Position numbers and translations under genes: made by a program. A DNA stretch of 64,000 bases from Pythium myriotylum (taxonomy: Eukaryota; Oomycota; Peronosporomycetes; Pythiales; Pythiaceae): contig JALJCQ010000015.1 in assembly GCA_023091665.1 (NCBI GenBank), positions 2,170,001 through 2,234,000 on the forward strand, written 5' to 3'. Below the pieces are notes generated by a model. It did not search any database. It saw only the letters and a program-made list of their open reading frames with translations, and had not been told where the DNA came from. Below are positions 9,226 to 20,040 of the stretch, piece after piece. Position 1 is the stretch's first letter; every line of letters begins with the position of its first letter.

Positions 9226-12005
9226 ATGCTTCGGCGCAAGAGACTCTCGCGTGCTCATGGGCCCGAGCGTTGCGATGGAAGGCGGGAACACTCTGCGCCG
9301 GCGAGCGCAGCCGGAGAAGACCAACCGCACGAGGCGGCTGAAGCTATTGAGGATACTCGGGAGAAGAGCTCGGGCGGGGAACGACTTGTGGAAATACTGC
9401 TGGCTGTTCTTATCATGGGCGTGTACATAGCGACGCTCTATCCATCTGTCGCTGGTGGCGACAGTGGCGAGCTCGTGGCCGAGTCCTGTCACTTGGGTGT
9501 CTCCCATCCGCCAGGCTACCCGCTCTTCAATATGCTTGTGTACTTGATCACAACGTACATGCCCACCGAAAAGTCGAAAGCGTGGAAGGCCAACGCGTTT
9601 TCCGCTGGTAAGATGTGTTGTGGAGATGCACTCCCTCCTGGTACTTTCGAGCTGAGTTGTCCACGTGTAGCCTGCGACACGATTGCTGCAGTCGTGATGT
9701 ATCGTACCATTTTGCTGTGGACATCAAGAAGTGCTTACACTGAACACAGGAAAACCTCTGCGTTTGTTGCATCGGTACACAGTTGGTTGATCTCTTGCCA
9801 TGATGAAGTCTAATGCTGATCCGTAGGCTCTGTTTGCGTTCTCGCCACTGATTTGGACCTACGCTGTCGGCGCCGAAGTGTTCGCGTTGAACAATCTCTT
9901 CGCGGCGTCCTTGATTTACACATTACTTCAATATTCTATCGAACGGTCAATGCGCTTAGCAAAAAGAGGAGCGCTGCTTTGCGGACTCGCGATGTGCAAC
10001 CAGCACACAATTGTGTTGTTTGAGATTCCAATCATCATCTGGGTCATTTGGTCGAGACGGTCGACAATTTTATGGGGAGAACTTCGAATGCTGGCAACGT
10101 CATTCTTTGTCGGGCTGATGCCGTGAGTTTCGTGGCACTTAATTAAGCTGCTTGGAGACCGACCTGATGAATTGTGCTTCTAGGTATGCGTACATGCCGA
10201 TCACCGCAACGTGGAATGCCCAGCCCGGATCGTGGGGAGATGTAACTTCTGTTTCAGGTTTCTTCCGCCACCTCAGACGAGCAGACTACGGAACCTTTCG
10301 GCTTTTCTCGACCAACCAGAAGACGGAAGATCTCTTGACTCGATTGCGTCTTTACTTTATCGATTTATCAGGTCGTGAGGTACCATTTCATTTGGCATTA
10401 CCTCTCGTGCTTGCTGGAATTCTCGCTTCAGTATCTCTGAAATACGTTCAGCAGCATTCTTTGGCACAATCATCGCAAGGTAACGGGTTTGGACGGCTCA
10501 TGGTGTTCGTTTTCGCGTTCTATATGGTAGTCTTCCACGCGTTGGCCAACTTGCCGCTGAACGAAGGCCTCTTGTATGGCGTACACATGCGATTTTGGCA
10601 GCAGCCCAACATCGTAGTTTTCATGTGGATCGGCCTCGGCCTGAACACTATCCTTCACCAAACAACTCGACTGAGCAAACGAAAGCTCTCATCAGTTCTA
10701 ACTCGTTTCGTGATACTCGCCCTCCCCGCGTACCAGCTCATGAGATGGTACTCATTTTGCGACCAAAGCGAAGCTCTCTACATCCGCGACTATGCTTCTG
10801 CGCTCCTCGATCCACTTCCACCTAGTGCGATCCTTTTTGTCAATTTTGATCTCCAGTGGACCTCTCTCCGATATCTTCAACGTTGCGAGAACCGGCGCAC
10901 GGATGTCACGATTATAAACTTTTCGATGATGACCTACAAGTGGTTCGCATCCAAGCACGCCCATTACCCTCGCTTAAGATTTCCTGGAACTCGGCTGGTT
11001 TCTTATGGATCAACGGTGCGTTTTCCTTCCAACAAATTCACGCACAATCACTTACTAACATTCTCGTCAGAATGGCTTCACGTTCGCTGAATTTCTTAGT
11101 GCAAACCAGCACTTGATAAGCACAACCGGGGTCTTTTTTGGAGGCAAGCTGAACTATGACGACGCAGACTTCCGATCTTCGTTTACATTCGTGCCATTCG
11201 GCTTGTTGGATATGATTCGCCCATTGTCATCATCCCCGCAGCCACTTCACTTGTGGTACTCACACCAAACACGTGTACGACAAATGGTCGGTATGCGGCT
11301 ACCAAAACTGCCTCCACCACACAAATACGATGACGAGACCTGGGAGTGGACAATAGTTAGTGACGTTAATGATCGAGCGCATAATGCAGAGATCTAACTT
11401 GGACCACGTGACTAGGCTCGGGATCACGCGATGAAGCAGCTGAGTTGGTCGACCTACTTGCTGGAACGAACAATCGAAGAAGACCCCCAAAATCTGACCC
11501 TCCTCGTAGAGGCCACCCACGCTATGGAACACTCATTCCAGTATGAGCCTTCGCAGTTCTGGAGTGCAAGCGCTAACTTGAAGAACCTTGGCCTCGCCTA
11601 CGCACAAATCATCAAATCCAAAGAGGAGTTTACCGGCGGACAAGATCCATTCTTCAACAGCGCCGTTGGCAGCGCAATCGAAGATCCCACGAAGTACGTT
11701 TCGACTGCAGCATCATTCTGAGCGGCAGTGCTAACAACTCTTTACACCCTAGATATAAGGATAGAGCGTCGTCACGGATGCTAGAAGTGTGGAATAAGTG
11801 GTTGGATGTTCCAGACGCACAACAAGATCCTGGTTACAAAGCGATCGAAGGAGTCGTCCGGAGGTTTCTCCCGCAGACTGTAAACCCCAACTCATTCAAA
11901 GCTCAGGCGACGTCAAGAGCGAAAACGACGAAGAAGACGAAGAAGTTGAAGACAAAGACAAAGAAGCGAGTCCACGGCTCTGTTCAATCCCGTTTAGGAT
12001 CTTGA
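9226..12005 (+). CDS. TMEM260: TMEM260-like protein (DUF2723 membrane glycosyltransferase), 7 exons
   Basis: Multi-pass membrane protein of the DUF2723 family; human TMEM260 is an ER protein O-mannosyltransferase. Exons 9226-9607, 9671-9774, 9827-10122, 10184-11015, 11071-11355, 11416-11693 and 11753-12005 join in phase to 809 residues. Residues about 50-75 form the first membrane helix (LVEILLAVLIMGVYIATLYP), followed at once by the family signature GGDSGELV and GVSHPPGYPLFN, where the Asp-Ser-Gly-Glu block is the presumed catalytic site. Further helices follow (ALFAFSPLIWTYAVGAEVFALNN, FFVGLMPYAYMP). The C-terminal third is soluble, with TPR-like helices, and ends in a Lys-rich tail. All six introns are 52-63 nt with GTRNG or GTTAG donors. 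The ATG at 9226 gives the shortest plausible N-terminus. Confidence 0.9.
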
Positions 12006-12744
12006 CAGATTTTATTTGCGCTGTGGAAGTATTTCACATTTCATCCTTCGAGCCGGGCGGTAAACGAGGGTTCAACCACTAACCCCGATTTGTCCCTATT
12101 TGATTTGATACCAACGACGTAGTACAGAATGCCCGATACAGTGTCATTGCCCATCCAAGGGAGCAATGATAAGGATAGAGGGTGCGTAGGGTTGCATGCA
12201 AATGTTCAGCGAGTCCATTGTGACTCCTACGAAAAGCATGGTGTTGATATCGCTGGTCAAACACCCTAGCATAAATCGAACATACACTCTCGGGCCGTCA
12301 TACGAGCACAAAGCAATCCGGAATGGGGGAATCGGCTCATCAGGACTTTGCTGTTCTTCCAGCACAACTCATTATTTGCGGAATACTCCAACAGCGAAGC
12401 GCAACGCGTATGCAGCTTCAACGCGCTCGGCGTAGAATTGGTCGATTTGGGGATTACACTGAAATCATATCTCGATAGAGTCGAGTACATTGTGTTCCCG
12501 ATCAATGGGTATTGCGTGAATGAGCAGTTATCCACAGCCATCGGACTCCACCGAATGAGAAACGGGTTTGAATTCATCACGCTGGATACAACGTAGAGCA
12601 CTTCCTTTGGACTGGAGGTTACGTCGTGGAGTTGACAAGATCTGTGGGCGTTTTCTGTAACAGAATGCATCTCCAGCCAAAAAAACTCAGAAGCATTAAG
12701 ACCTTTATAAGAACATGTGAGAAACATCAGCATGAGTTCATTCG
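12006..12744. other. Intergenic between convergent TMEM260 and eIF2B-alpha; unexplained ORFs
   Basis: Holds open frames on both strands. The best is minus-strand 12266-12733, ATG-led, 155 codons, beginning 11 bp after the eIF2B-alpha stop. A second minus-strand frame at 12144-12365 and a plus-strand frame at 12196-12435 overlap it. No domain, signal peptide or splice-consistent model could be established, so no gene is called. The interval also contains the 3' UTRs of both neighbours. Confidence 0.4.
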
Positions 12745-13960
12745 TCACTGGTACAACTTGATCAGTTCATCCGATACAGCCGACGGCGTCAACACTCCCA
12801 AGTCCGTGAACATGAGTGCGATGTAGTCTGGAGGTGTGTAGTCATAAAACGGGTTGTCAAACGACACATTCTTAAGAATCTCGGGTGAGTTCTTGTGTTT
12901 CTCAGTCCACGAAACTGGCGCAAAGGACGACTTCTGGGTTTGTGGCAAGTCTCGTTGAGTGAGTGGGTAGAGCCGAGCAAACTTGTAGCTCTCCGCAGCA
13001 ACGTAGAATGGCTTCTTCATCGCCTTCGCGATCACAGCTGTCGAGTACGTTCCAATCTAGATCCACCATAAAAATGAATATCAACACAGTGGCCGAACTG
13101 GGGAACTAGGATAGACTTACCGAGTTGACGATCCCGCCGTTTTCGACGACACCTTCGGCACCGACAACAACCATATCGATCTGTTCCATGTAGTAGCCGA
13201 CAGCCGAGTCGAGGATCACGGTCACAGGAATACCAGCCTCGGCGAGTTTCTCCGCCGTCGCAGCTCTGAATCCAAAAGTCAATACCAACCGCCGAGCAAG
13301 TGTTCTGGGATGTTGACGTACCCCGATTCGTTGCTACGACCTTCTGTGACAAGAACAGAGAAGTGCTTGGTCTTGGCAGCTTCACGCAGCAGTGCGATCA
13401 CGACGCGAGACGTGCCGTGCGTCAACACGCGCTGCACCAGCAACAGCTACTCAGCACTAAATCCACATCCCCATGAACTGACTGAATCTCACCATGCCGT
13501 TGCGGATGAAGCTGTGGCCGACCTCGGCAATGCGCTTCCGGCTGGAGAGCGACGTCTCTGCGAATAGCTTTCCGCGGTCGATAAGCTGCGACTTGCAGAG
13601 CTCGAAATCCTGTCGATAAGACCCCGTCAGTTCTCCCGTACACATGACGAGCAAGACTCACCGCCTTACATCAAACTCGAGGAACGAGCGAGTCACGAAA
13701 CGCAGGAACAACTCGCAGCCGGCGGTCGTCGCGATTGAGTTCTGGTAGCGGTTCGAGAGCGCCGAGCCTTGCTTGCCGAAGTGGCAGGTCTTGAGCTGCT
13801 GAGCAGCCTCTTGCAGCTCACCTTCCATCTGCATCATGGTGGTGGCCTCACTGCGGTAGATGACGCCCGTCAGCGCCTTGATCACGGCCACGGCGATGGC
13901 TACATCGGCGTCGTTCAGGTACTGCAGGAAGTCCTGCACAGCCACATGCTGGGTCGCCAT
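12745..13960 (-). CDS. EIF2B1: Translation initiation factor eIF2B subunit alpha, 5 exons
   Basis: Regulatory subunit of the eIF2B guanine-nucleotide exchange factor in cytosolic translation initiation. Exons (minus) 13670-13960, 13493-13609, 13322-13446, 13121-13265 and 12745-13056 close to 329 residues; human eIF2B-alpha has 305. The C-terminus [20 protein letters not shown] is nearly identical to the family end. Other blocks are [51 protein letters not shown] and [16 protein letters not shown], all in the expected order. The start ATG at 13960 opens [15 protein letters not shown]; an upstream in-frame TTG was discarded. Introns are 55-64 nt. The first tandem oxidoreductase ends 155 bp upstream on the same strand. 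Confidence 0.95.
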
Positions 13961-14115
13961 CCTCGTTCCGTCAGCTCTTGATGGCAAGACACACTGGCAT
14001 CGTCGCCACCCAATCAAGCATCACGATGAATTCAATCCACTTTATTAGAAGGCTTTTGATGAAACTCAGGTCGCATACAAGGTGCCCAGGCCATCTCAAC
14101 ACAAGACGATATGAT

Positions 14116-15301
14116 TTAGGTGAAGTTCCTTGTGTCTGCAGCGTACACGACGCCGAGTTGCGCGCGAATCTCGTCCATGATCGTGGCAATAGCGAGAGAT
14201 TCGTCGTGTGGATACTCGTTCAAGCATGTGGTCTTGCCGTGGATCGCCCGGCCCACAGCCTCGATTTCGTACAAGAAACCAGCCATTGGCTCCCCGAAGC
14301 TGAACGGCGTACTGTCTCGATGAGGCTGCACGATGGGGAACTCGGAATGGGAAGTCGTCGTGGAGCCATCCGCGGCGTACAAGAACGTGGCCACCTTAGT
14401 CGGAACGTGGGCGAATGGCTCAATCAGAATTCGGCCTTTCGAGCCGAGAATGACTACTGTCTCATGAAGAAGAGCAAGGCATGAGTACTGGATGGTGCCA
14501 AATCGATTGCCACCATACTGGAGTGTCACGAAGCCGTAGGCGTCAACTCCACCGCTCGAAAGCCCGCCGACCGCGGAGATCTTCTCGGGTTTGTAGCCAA
14601 GAGCCATGGTCACGAAGGCTAGGGGATAGATTCCGATATCAAGAAGCCCGCCGCCTCCGAGCTTCACGTCCCACATGCGTTCGTAATCCGGCGGAAACGG
14701 GTATCCAATGCTCGCGGATACGTGGTGGATATCTCCAATGTCGCCTTGCGTGATGAGATCACGAACATGTTTTACAGCTGGGAAGAACCGTGTCCACATG
14801 CCTGAAGTGGGGTGTTTGCGTCAGCCAATCTTTGTGCTACCCACGTGAACTCGCTTCCTCACCTTCGAGAAAGAAAACGCCCTTCTCGTTTGCTAGGGCA
14901 ATGACTTTAGTGGCCTCTTTTGCATTCATCGCCATCGGCTTCTCGACGAGTACATGCTTGCCATGCTGCAGCGCCACCAGGGAATGCTCGTAGTGGGAGG
15001 TGTGGATTGTGCTGATGTAGACAACGTCAACACCAGCATCCGATACTAGAGCTTCGTAGGACCCGTAAGCCCTGTCGAAGCCTGTTGATGTGGAGATTAT
15101 TGGTCGCCCTCAATACTAACCGTGTAAGAAGATAAGGGACTCACCATGTAACTGGGCAAAATCTTGTGCAGTCGTGAGAGCTCTTGCCGCACAGGCCCAT
15201 GGTACGGCACTTGGAACGTTCTTCATGGCATTGGCGAAGTCATTAGCAATTTTGCCACACCCTAGGAAACCCCAGCGCAGCGGTGATTCTGAAGCGCTCA
15301 T
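14116..15301 (-). CDS. Gfo/Idh/MocA oxidoreductase, dihydrodiol dehydrogenase-like, copy A
   Basis: NAD(P)-dependent oxidoreductase. Exons (minus) 15145-15301, 14863-15081 and 14116-14801 give 353 residues. The N-terminal Rossmann nucleotide-binding motif is LRWGFLGCGKIANDF. The mid-region HGKHVLVEKPMAMN carries the family EKP motif, whose Lys is part of the catalytic pair. Then come GMWTRFFP and GGGGLLDIGIYPLAFV, where LLDIGIYP matches the mammalian dimeric dihydrodiol dehydrogenase (DHDH) signature. DHDH oxidises trans-dihydrodiols and also D-xylose; the substrate here is unknown. It is followed upstream by a paralogue (15508-16689) with the same three-exon structure and identical length, so this is a recent-looking tandem duplication. 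Confidence 0.9.
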
Positions 15302-15507
15302 TGCTATTCACTGGATCAAACAGCAAAAACGGAAGTGCAAGGAAGACGTGGTCAGGCGATTGTGCTGAAGTGCAAGGTTCATCAGCGTAATCGCTACGAC
15401 TTCAATTACGGTCGTTTATGCAGACACCTTCATTTTGGCTTGCAGTAAAGTTGCAATCAGTGGTGGATTCTATTACGCCAAGTTGACCGGATACTGCAAT
15501 ACCACCT

Positions 15508-16689
15508 TTACTTGGCAATATCGGCCTCGTATACAACACCAATCTGCTTTCGGATCTCGTCCATGATCCTCGCGATCGCAACCGATTCTTCCGGTGGATA
15601 CTCATGCTGGACTGTGAGTTTTGCCTGAATTGCTTGTGTGACGGCCTCAATCTCGTAAAAGAAACCCACAGAGCCTCCAAAGTTTGATGGGGTCGCTGTG
15701 GAGTGTTCCTCGATGACTGGAAAGTGCGACTCTTGGGTCTGAGTCGTTCCGTCGTCGAGCTGTCGAATGGTAGTCACCTTCGTGGGCACGTGGGCTTGTG
15801 ACTGTATGAGAATTCGACCTCTCGTCCCAACGATTGTCACGGCTTCTTGGAATTCGGCGAGACATGAATACTGGATGGTCCCAAAGCGATCTCCGGCATA
15901 CTCAAGCGTTGCGGATCCGTAAATATCGACGCCGTCATCCGAGAGCTTTCCTATCGCTGAGATCTTCGAAGGTGATCCACCAAGCACCATCGTCACGAAC
16001 GCAAGTGGGTAGATGCCAATGTCGAGCAAGCCACCACCTCCAAGCTTCCGCTCCCACATTCGGGCGTTGTCCGGAGCAAATTTGAATCCGATGTCAGCTG
16101 CTACATAGTGCGGCTCTCCAATGGCCCCTCGCGCGAGCACCTCTCGGATGTAGCGCGTTGCAGGGAAGAATCGTGTCCACATGCCTAAACATCGCTGGCG
16201 TTGAGATGAACATCCATGAAACCAGATAGAGAGTTACAACCCGACCTTCCATGAAAAACAAGTGCTTTTCTTTGGCGAGCGACACAACATGTGCTGCTTG
16301 GCGGGAGTTCATCGACATTGGCTTCTCCACAACAACGTGCTTGCCGTGGGATAGCGCCAAGACCGAATGCTCGTAGTGCGAGATGTGGAGCGTGCCGATG
16401 TACACAACGTCGACCTCTGGGTCCGACACGAGCTCTTCGTACGATCCGTACGCTTGAGCAAAGCCTACACCGAAAAGCGTGATCAACCAAGTCCAAGATC
16501 GCGGCACGAGTGGTCAGGCGTACCGTGGACTTTCGCAAACTCCTGCGCGCTCGCGAGTGAGCGAGCAGCGCACGCCTGGAAGAGAGCGCTCGGGACGTTC
16601 TTCATGGCATTGGCAAAGTCGCTGGAGATCTTACCGCAGCCCAGGAAGCCCCAGCGCAGCGGCGCGGCTGGCGGTGGCGAGCTGCTCAT
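15508..16689 (-). CDS. Gfo/Idh/MocA oxidoreductase, dihydrodiol dehydrogenase-like, copy B
   Basis: Paralogue of the 14116-15301 gene. Exons (minus) 16524-16689, 16246-16464 and 15508-16184 give 353 residues. Motifs in order are LRWGFLGCGKISSDFANAM (Rossmann), HGKHVVVEKPMSMNSRQ (EKP catalytic Lys), GMWTRFFPATRYIREV and GGGGLLDIGIYPLAFVTMVLG. Both introns occupy the same codons as in copy A, the middle exon is 219 nt in both, and total CDS length is the same. Differences are spread along the protein, mainly in the C-terminal half and the first exon. About 200 bp separate the copies. The general role is NAD(P)H-dependent oxidation of a sugar- or diol-like substrate; specificity cannot be read from the sequence. 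Confidence 0.9.
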
Positions 16690-17396
16690 GGTGATCCGTC
16701 GTCAATTGGATCCTCTTTGTCGGGGGGATCGCGTGGGACGAGTAAAACCTCAGTCGGGCGAACCGAAATCCGCCAAAAACCTCACCTCGCAAGGCAAGTG
16801 AGCTCGTCACTAGCTTCGACAACGCAGCAGAGCACAGCGAGCGCCACCACGCCCACGACCGCCCACAGGCGAGTCGGTGGCCACTGCGTCACTTGCATCG
16901 CAGCCTCCGTATCCTCTGGAAACTGTCGAGGACGCTTCGGATGGGGAGTGGTGCAAGTGCAACGTGTGCGTGTTCAGCAGCTCGACAAAGGCGAGTGGGT
17001 CAGAATGGACAGCGCGCTGCAAGGACGTGTACGTGGTCGTCCCTTGGAGACACTGTGGAACGCCGCGGCAAAGCCGTCCTCGGTCAGATGGAGCGACGCG
17101 CTTCGGTGGGGAGGAGTTGGTGAGGGTCTGGCGCGCCGCCTCTTTCCAAATTGCAAATCGCACTGCTTTAAATCGGTAGATCACCCATGCATCAAGTGAT
17201 GGAATTGACTATATGTACTGACGTAACTGTCTATTCAAATTAATCAGGTGGGTGAGACCGGCAGTCCTCTGACAGTCGCTGGAAACTCGTTGACCATGCG
17301 GCAGTCACCAAATCCGGCAACGCACCGGCCCTCACTGCCTGAACTCTTCGCACCTCTCACGATTGTCGTGTCTCCCTCACTTGGTCGAACGCAGCC
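16690..17396. other. Divergent intergenic region, oxidoreductase B / ZIP transporter
   Basis: About 700 bp between two divergent ATGs. Open frames at 16717-17199 and 16877-17179 (plus) and 16810-17184 (minus) overlap one another; none starts convincingly or matches a known family, although the 16877 frame has a Cys-x-Cys-x2-Cys cluster. I treat the region as promoter/UTR sequence with an open question about a small gene. Confidence 0.45.
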
Positions 17397-19250
17397 ATGG
17401 TGACTCAACGATCACTGCGAGGGCCATGGACGCTCGTGGCTGCTGTGGTGGCGCTACTCGTCAGCTACACGGCCTTGCCGCTCGCGCTCGCACAGGACGC
17501 TCACTCAATGCACGGATCGTCTGACCACGACCATGCTAGCCATGCCGAGACTCCGACAGCGCCACAGGACTCGGCGACCTCGATCTGGAAGCGAATAACT
17601 CTCTACGAGTTCAATGGTGGCTCGGCAGAACAGTCCCTCTCCTTTTGCACTGCCAAGAGCTCGATCACGTCTATGGTCTTCACATTTCTCCCTGTAAATT
17701 CGACCGCCAAGGATCAGCTCGAGCGAGTCTCTAGAGATGCAAACCGCATGGCCAGTGCATTTGATTCAGCTGTCGTCACAAGACGAGACGTCGTTAAGGG
17801 TAGCACGGTTCAAGTCTACTCCCTTGCTGAACAAGCCGCGAAGGCAAACAGCAGCTCCAAGATCCCCACAGAGTACTTCGATGTTCTTTACCGTGCCAGG
17901 TTATCGCCAAAACAGTCCACCAGCCCGACGCGCTGCATCGACGCTGTTCTCACGGTTGCTGGGACCGGCATGTTTGTGTTCTTCGCAGAGCATTCGCAGG
18001 CAAACGTCTCTGTCAGCATTATTGACTCGCTTCAGCGAGAAGTCTCCTACAATTCGTGCATATCTGGTTGTGATGATGCAAAGAAAGATGCGGATGGAAT
18101 CAATGAACTCCAAGACGCCAGTACGAAGAGTTCGAGTTCCCACGAGTCGACGAACTGGGGTGGGCCGGTATTAGCCTCGGTCGTGATCGCGCTGACATCC
18201 CTACTGGGTGTGCTTGTGTTGAGTCTTGGGAAGAAGCACGTGGACGTGATTGTGGATTACATGATGAGCTTCGCGGCAGGGTGCCTTCTCGCAGTCACAG
18301 TCTTCCACTTGTATCCGGAAGGTTCGGGCTATGTGGAGGATATGGGCGAGTGGGTCAGTGGAGCGTGCGTTCTGGCAGGCATTGCGTTCTCCATGGGCTT
18401 TGAGCAATCTCTTCATCTTCTCTTGTCATCGTTTGGTGGAGGAGGTCACAGCCACGGCCACGGTCATGGCCACGGGGAGGGAGAGGTCAAACCTCAAGAC
18501 AAGGAAGAGTTCAAGCACGAAATTGACATGCTCGAGAGTGTCACGAGCCGAGCAAGCCAGCATGTTTCAGTGTTGCTGCAAAGCATCAATAGCGCGGCAC
18601 TTGCTCAACGCAACCAACAACAGCGGATGATGATATCGCAAGATGTAGCTATGTTGGACCTGAACGACGGCGAGAGAGATTCTGAGAAATCAGTGGAAGA
18701 GCCCCAGTCATTTCACCAGAAGTACATCTCTTCGCTCCGTTCCGTTGCACCGATCGCATGGATCACAGCAATGGGCGACTTTTTCCACGCATTCACTGAT
18801 GGTGTCGTTATTGCCGTCGCGTTCAAAAGCTGCAGCTCCTCTCTTGGCTGGGCTGTCGCCCTGGGTGTTGTTCTTCATGAAGTGCCTCACCGTGTGGGCG
18901 ACTACTTCATCTTTCTGAAAGCCGGTATGCTAGTGGCACAAGCACTGGCGCTAAACTTTCTTGCGTCGCTCGCGTCTTTGCTCGCCGTTCTCATCGTTTT
19001 ATCAGTCGGACATGTGAGTGATCACACCCTCGGGATCATGCTCTCGGTTGGTGCTGGCGCGCTGTTGTTCATCGCGATGGTCAAGCTACTGCCCCCGATG
19101 CTTGACGTACGCGATCGCGGGAGAGCGATCCTGCACTTTCTCGCTTTTGCTTTAGGGTGCATCGTGATAGGTTTGTCTATGTTGCAGCACGCACATTGTG
19201 AAGTCTCGTCAAGTGAATCCGCACGTGGCCATCAGGGCCACGCACATTGA
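17397..19250 (+). CDS. ZIP-family (SLC39-like) metal transporter
   Basis: Intronless, 617 residues, ATG at 17397. Residues 10-33 are a signal peptide or first helix. The extracytoplasmic N-domain (34-250) has a His-rich stretch (DHDHASH) and Cys residues. Membrane helices then run from about 255 to 595, with a long cytosolic loop (about 345-445) that holds HSHGHGHGHGEGE, a typical zinc-binding loop. Helix 4 carries DFFHAFTDGVVIA (454-473, with H464 and D468). Helix 5 carries HEVPHRVGD (494-502), the LIV-1 subfamily signature HExPHExGD with the second Glu replaced by Arg. The usual Asn of HNFTDG is Ala465. The C-terminus ends in HQGHAH. Function as a divalent metal importer (zinc most likely) is family knowledge; the substituted metal-site residues could alter specificity. 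Confidence 0.9.
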   Translation: MVTQRSLRGPWTLVAAVVALLVSYTALPLALAQDAHSMHGSSDHDHASHAETPTAPQDSATSIWKRITLYEFNGGSAEQSLSFCTAKSSITSMVFTFLPVNSTAKDQLERVSRDANRMASAFDSAVVTRRDVVKGSTVQVYSLAEQAAKANSSSKIPTEYFDVLYRARLSPKQSTSPTRCIDAVLTVAGTGMFVFFAEHSQANVSVSIIDSLQREVSYNSCISGCDDAKKDADGINELQDASTKSSSSHESTNWGGPVLASVVIALTSLLGVLVLSLGKKHVDVIVDYMMSFAAGCLLAVTVFHLYPEGSGYVEDMGEWVSGACVLAGIAFSMGFEQSLHLLLSSFGGGGHSHGHGHGHGEGEVKPQDKEEFKHEIDMLESVTSRASQHVSVLLQSINSAALAQRNQQQRMMISQDVAMLDLNDGERDSEKSVEEPQSFHQKYISSLRSVAPIAWITAMGDFFHAFTDGVVIAVAFKSCSSSLGWAVALGVVLHEVPHRVGDYFIFLKAGMLVAQALALNFLASLASLLAVLIVLSVGHVSDHTLGIMLSVGAGALLFIAMVKLLPPMLDVRDRGRAILHFLAFALGCIVIGLSMLQHAHCEVSSSESARGHQGHAH

Positions 19251-20040
19251 TTATTAGAATAGCTCATCTAACTGAGCAGAATATGGACAACGCTTATTTC
19301 GCTGCGTATTCTTTACCCAATTGAGTGTCGTCGACCAGTCGCAGAATCGAACGCCAAGAACCAATTGTCAAATCACCATGAAGCTATGAAATAAAAGGCA
19401 ACCGCCCGTCACAGCTGCCAAAATCATCCAACTAACGATGGTACATGATACTCGTGCATTCGTTGCGGTGGGGTCGTTTGCCTGTGCTAGATCGATCTCG
19501 CTGGCTATGTCATTCCGTCGCACTTCCATTGTGTAGAGTGGTAGAGTGCAGTAGTTACGCTTGCTGTACGTGTAGACCCGTTACACTCGATGTCGTCGCG
19601 AGCTCCGGATTCAACGCACTGAGGTTTCAGCTGAAAGACACCGACTAACGCTGTGTGCTTGGCGCAAACGACTTGTCATCAAAGAGGCGTTTGTCAGTCA
19701 TTATCAGGCTGTACTCATGCTTACCGCAACAAATTGCGATAAATTCTGGTCTTGGCATACCGAATAGTCTCCAAGTCTGCTCTTTTCCAGCATGTGCACG
19801 TCGATTCCAGGCTGCCACTTCCGTATTCTAAATGACCACGTGATGAGTGCGGTACGTTCGACTCATCAAACGGCCGCGAATGAGTTCCTTGGTATTGGAA
19901 TGTCATCAAACTCCAGCAGTTGCTGACTTCGATTGGATTCCGATTAAATGTCCTGCACCAAAACCTGACGAATTCTTCGGACTGTACTACCTACTGCAAA
20001 ACTACAGTGCGGAGATAACTGGCAAAACTGGCACACGAGC
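19251..20040. other. Intergenic between convergent genes, no gene seen
   Basis: About 790 bp. An AATAAA-like element lies near 19389 downstream of the ZIP gene. Only short unsupported ORFs occur on both strands. Confidence 0.6.

Noticed and set aside
16717..17199. Plus-strand ORFs between oxidoreductase B and the ZIP gene, including one with a C-x-C-x2-C cluster
   Set aside because: Three frames overlap on two strands, none has a convincing start or family, and the interval is the shared upstream region of two divergent genes.
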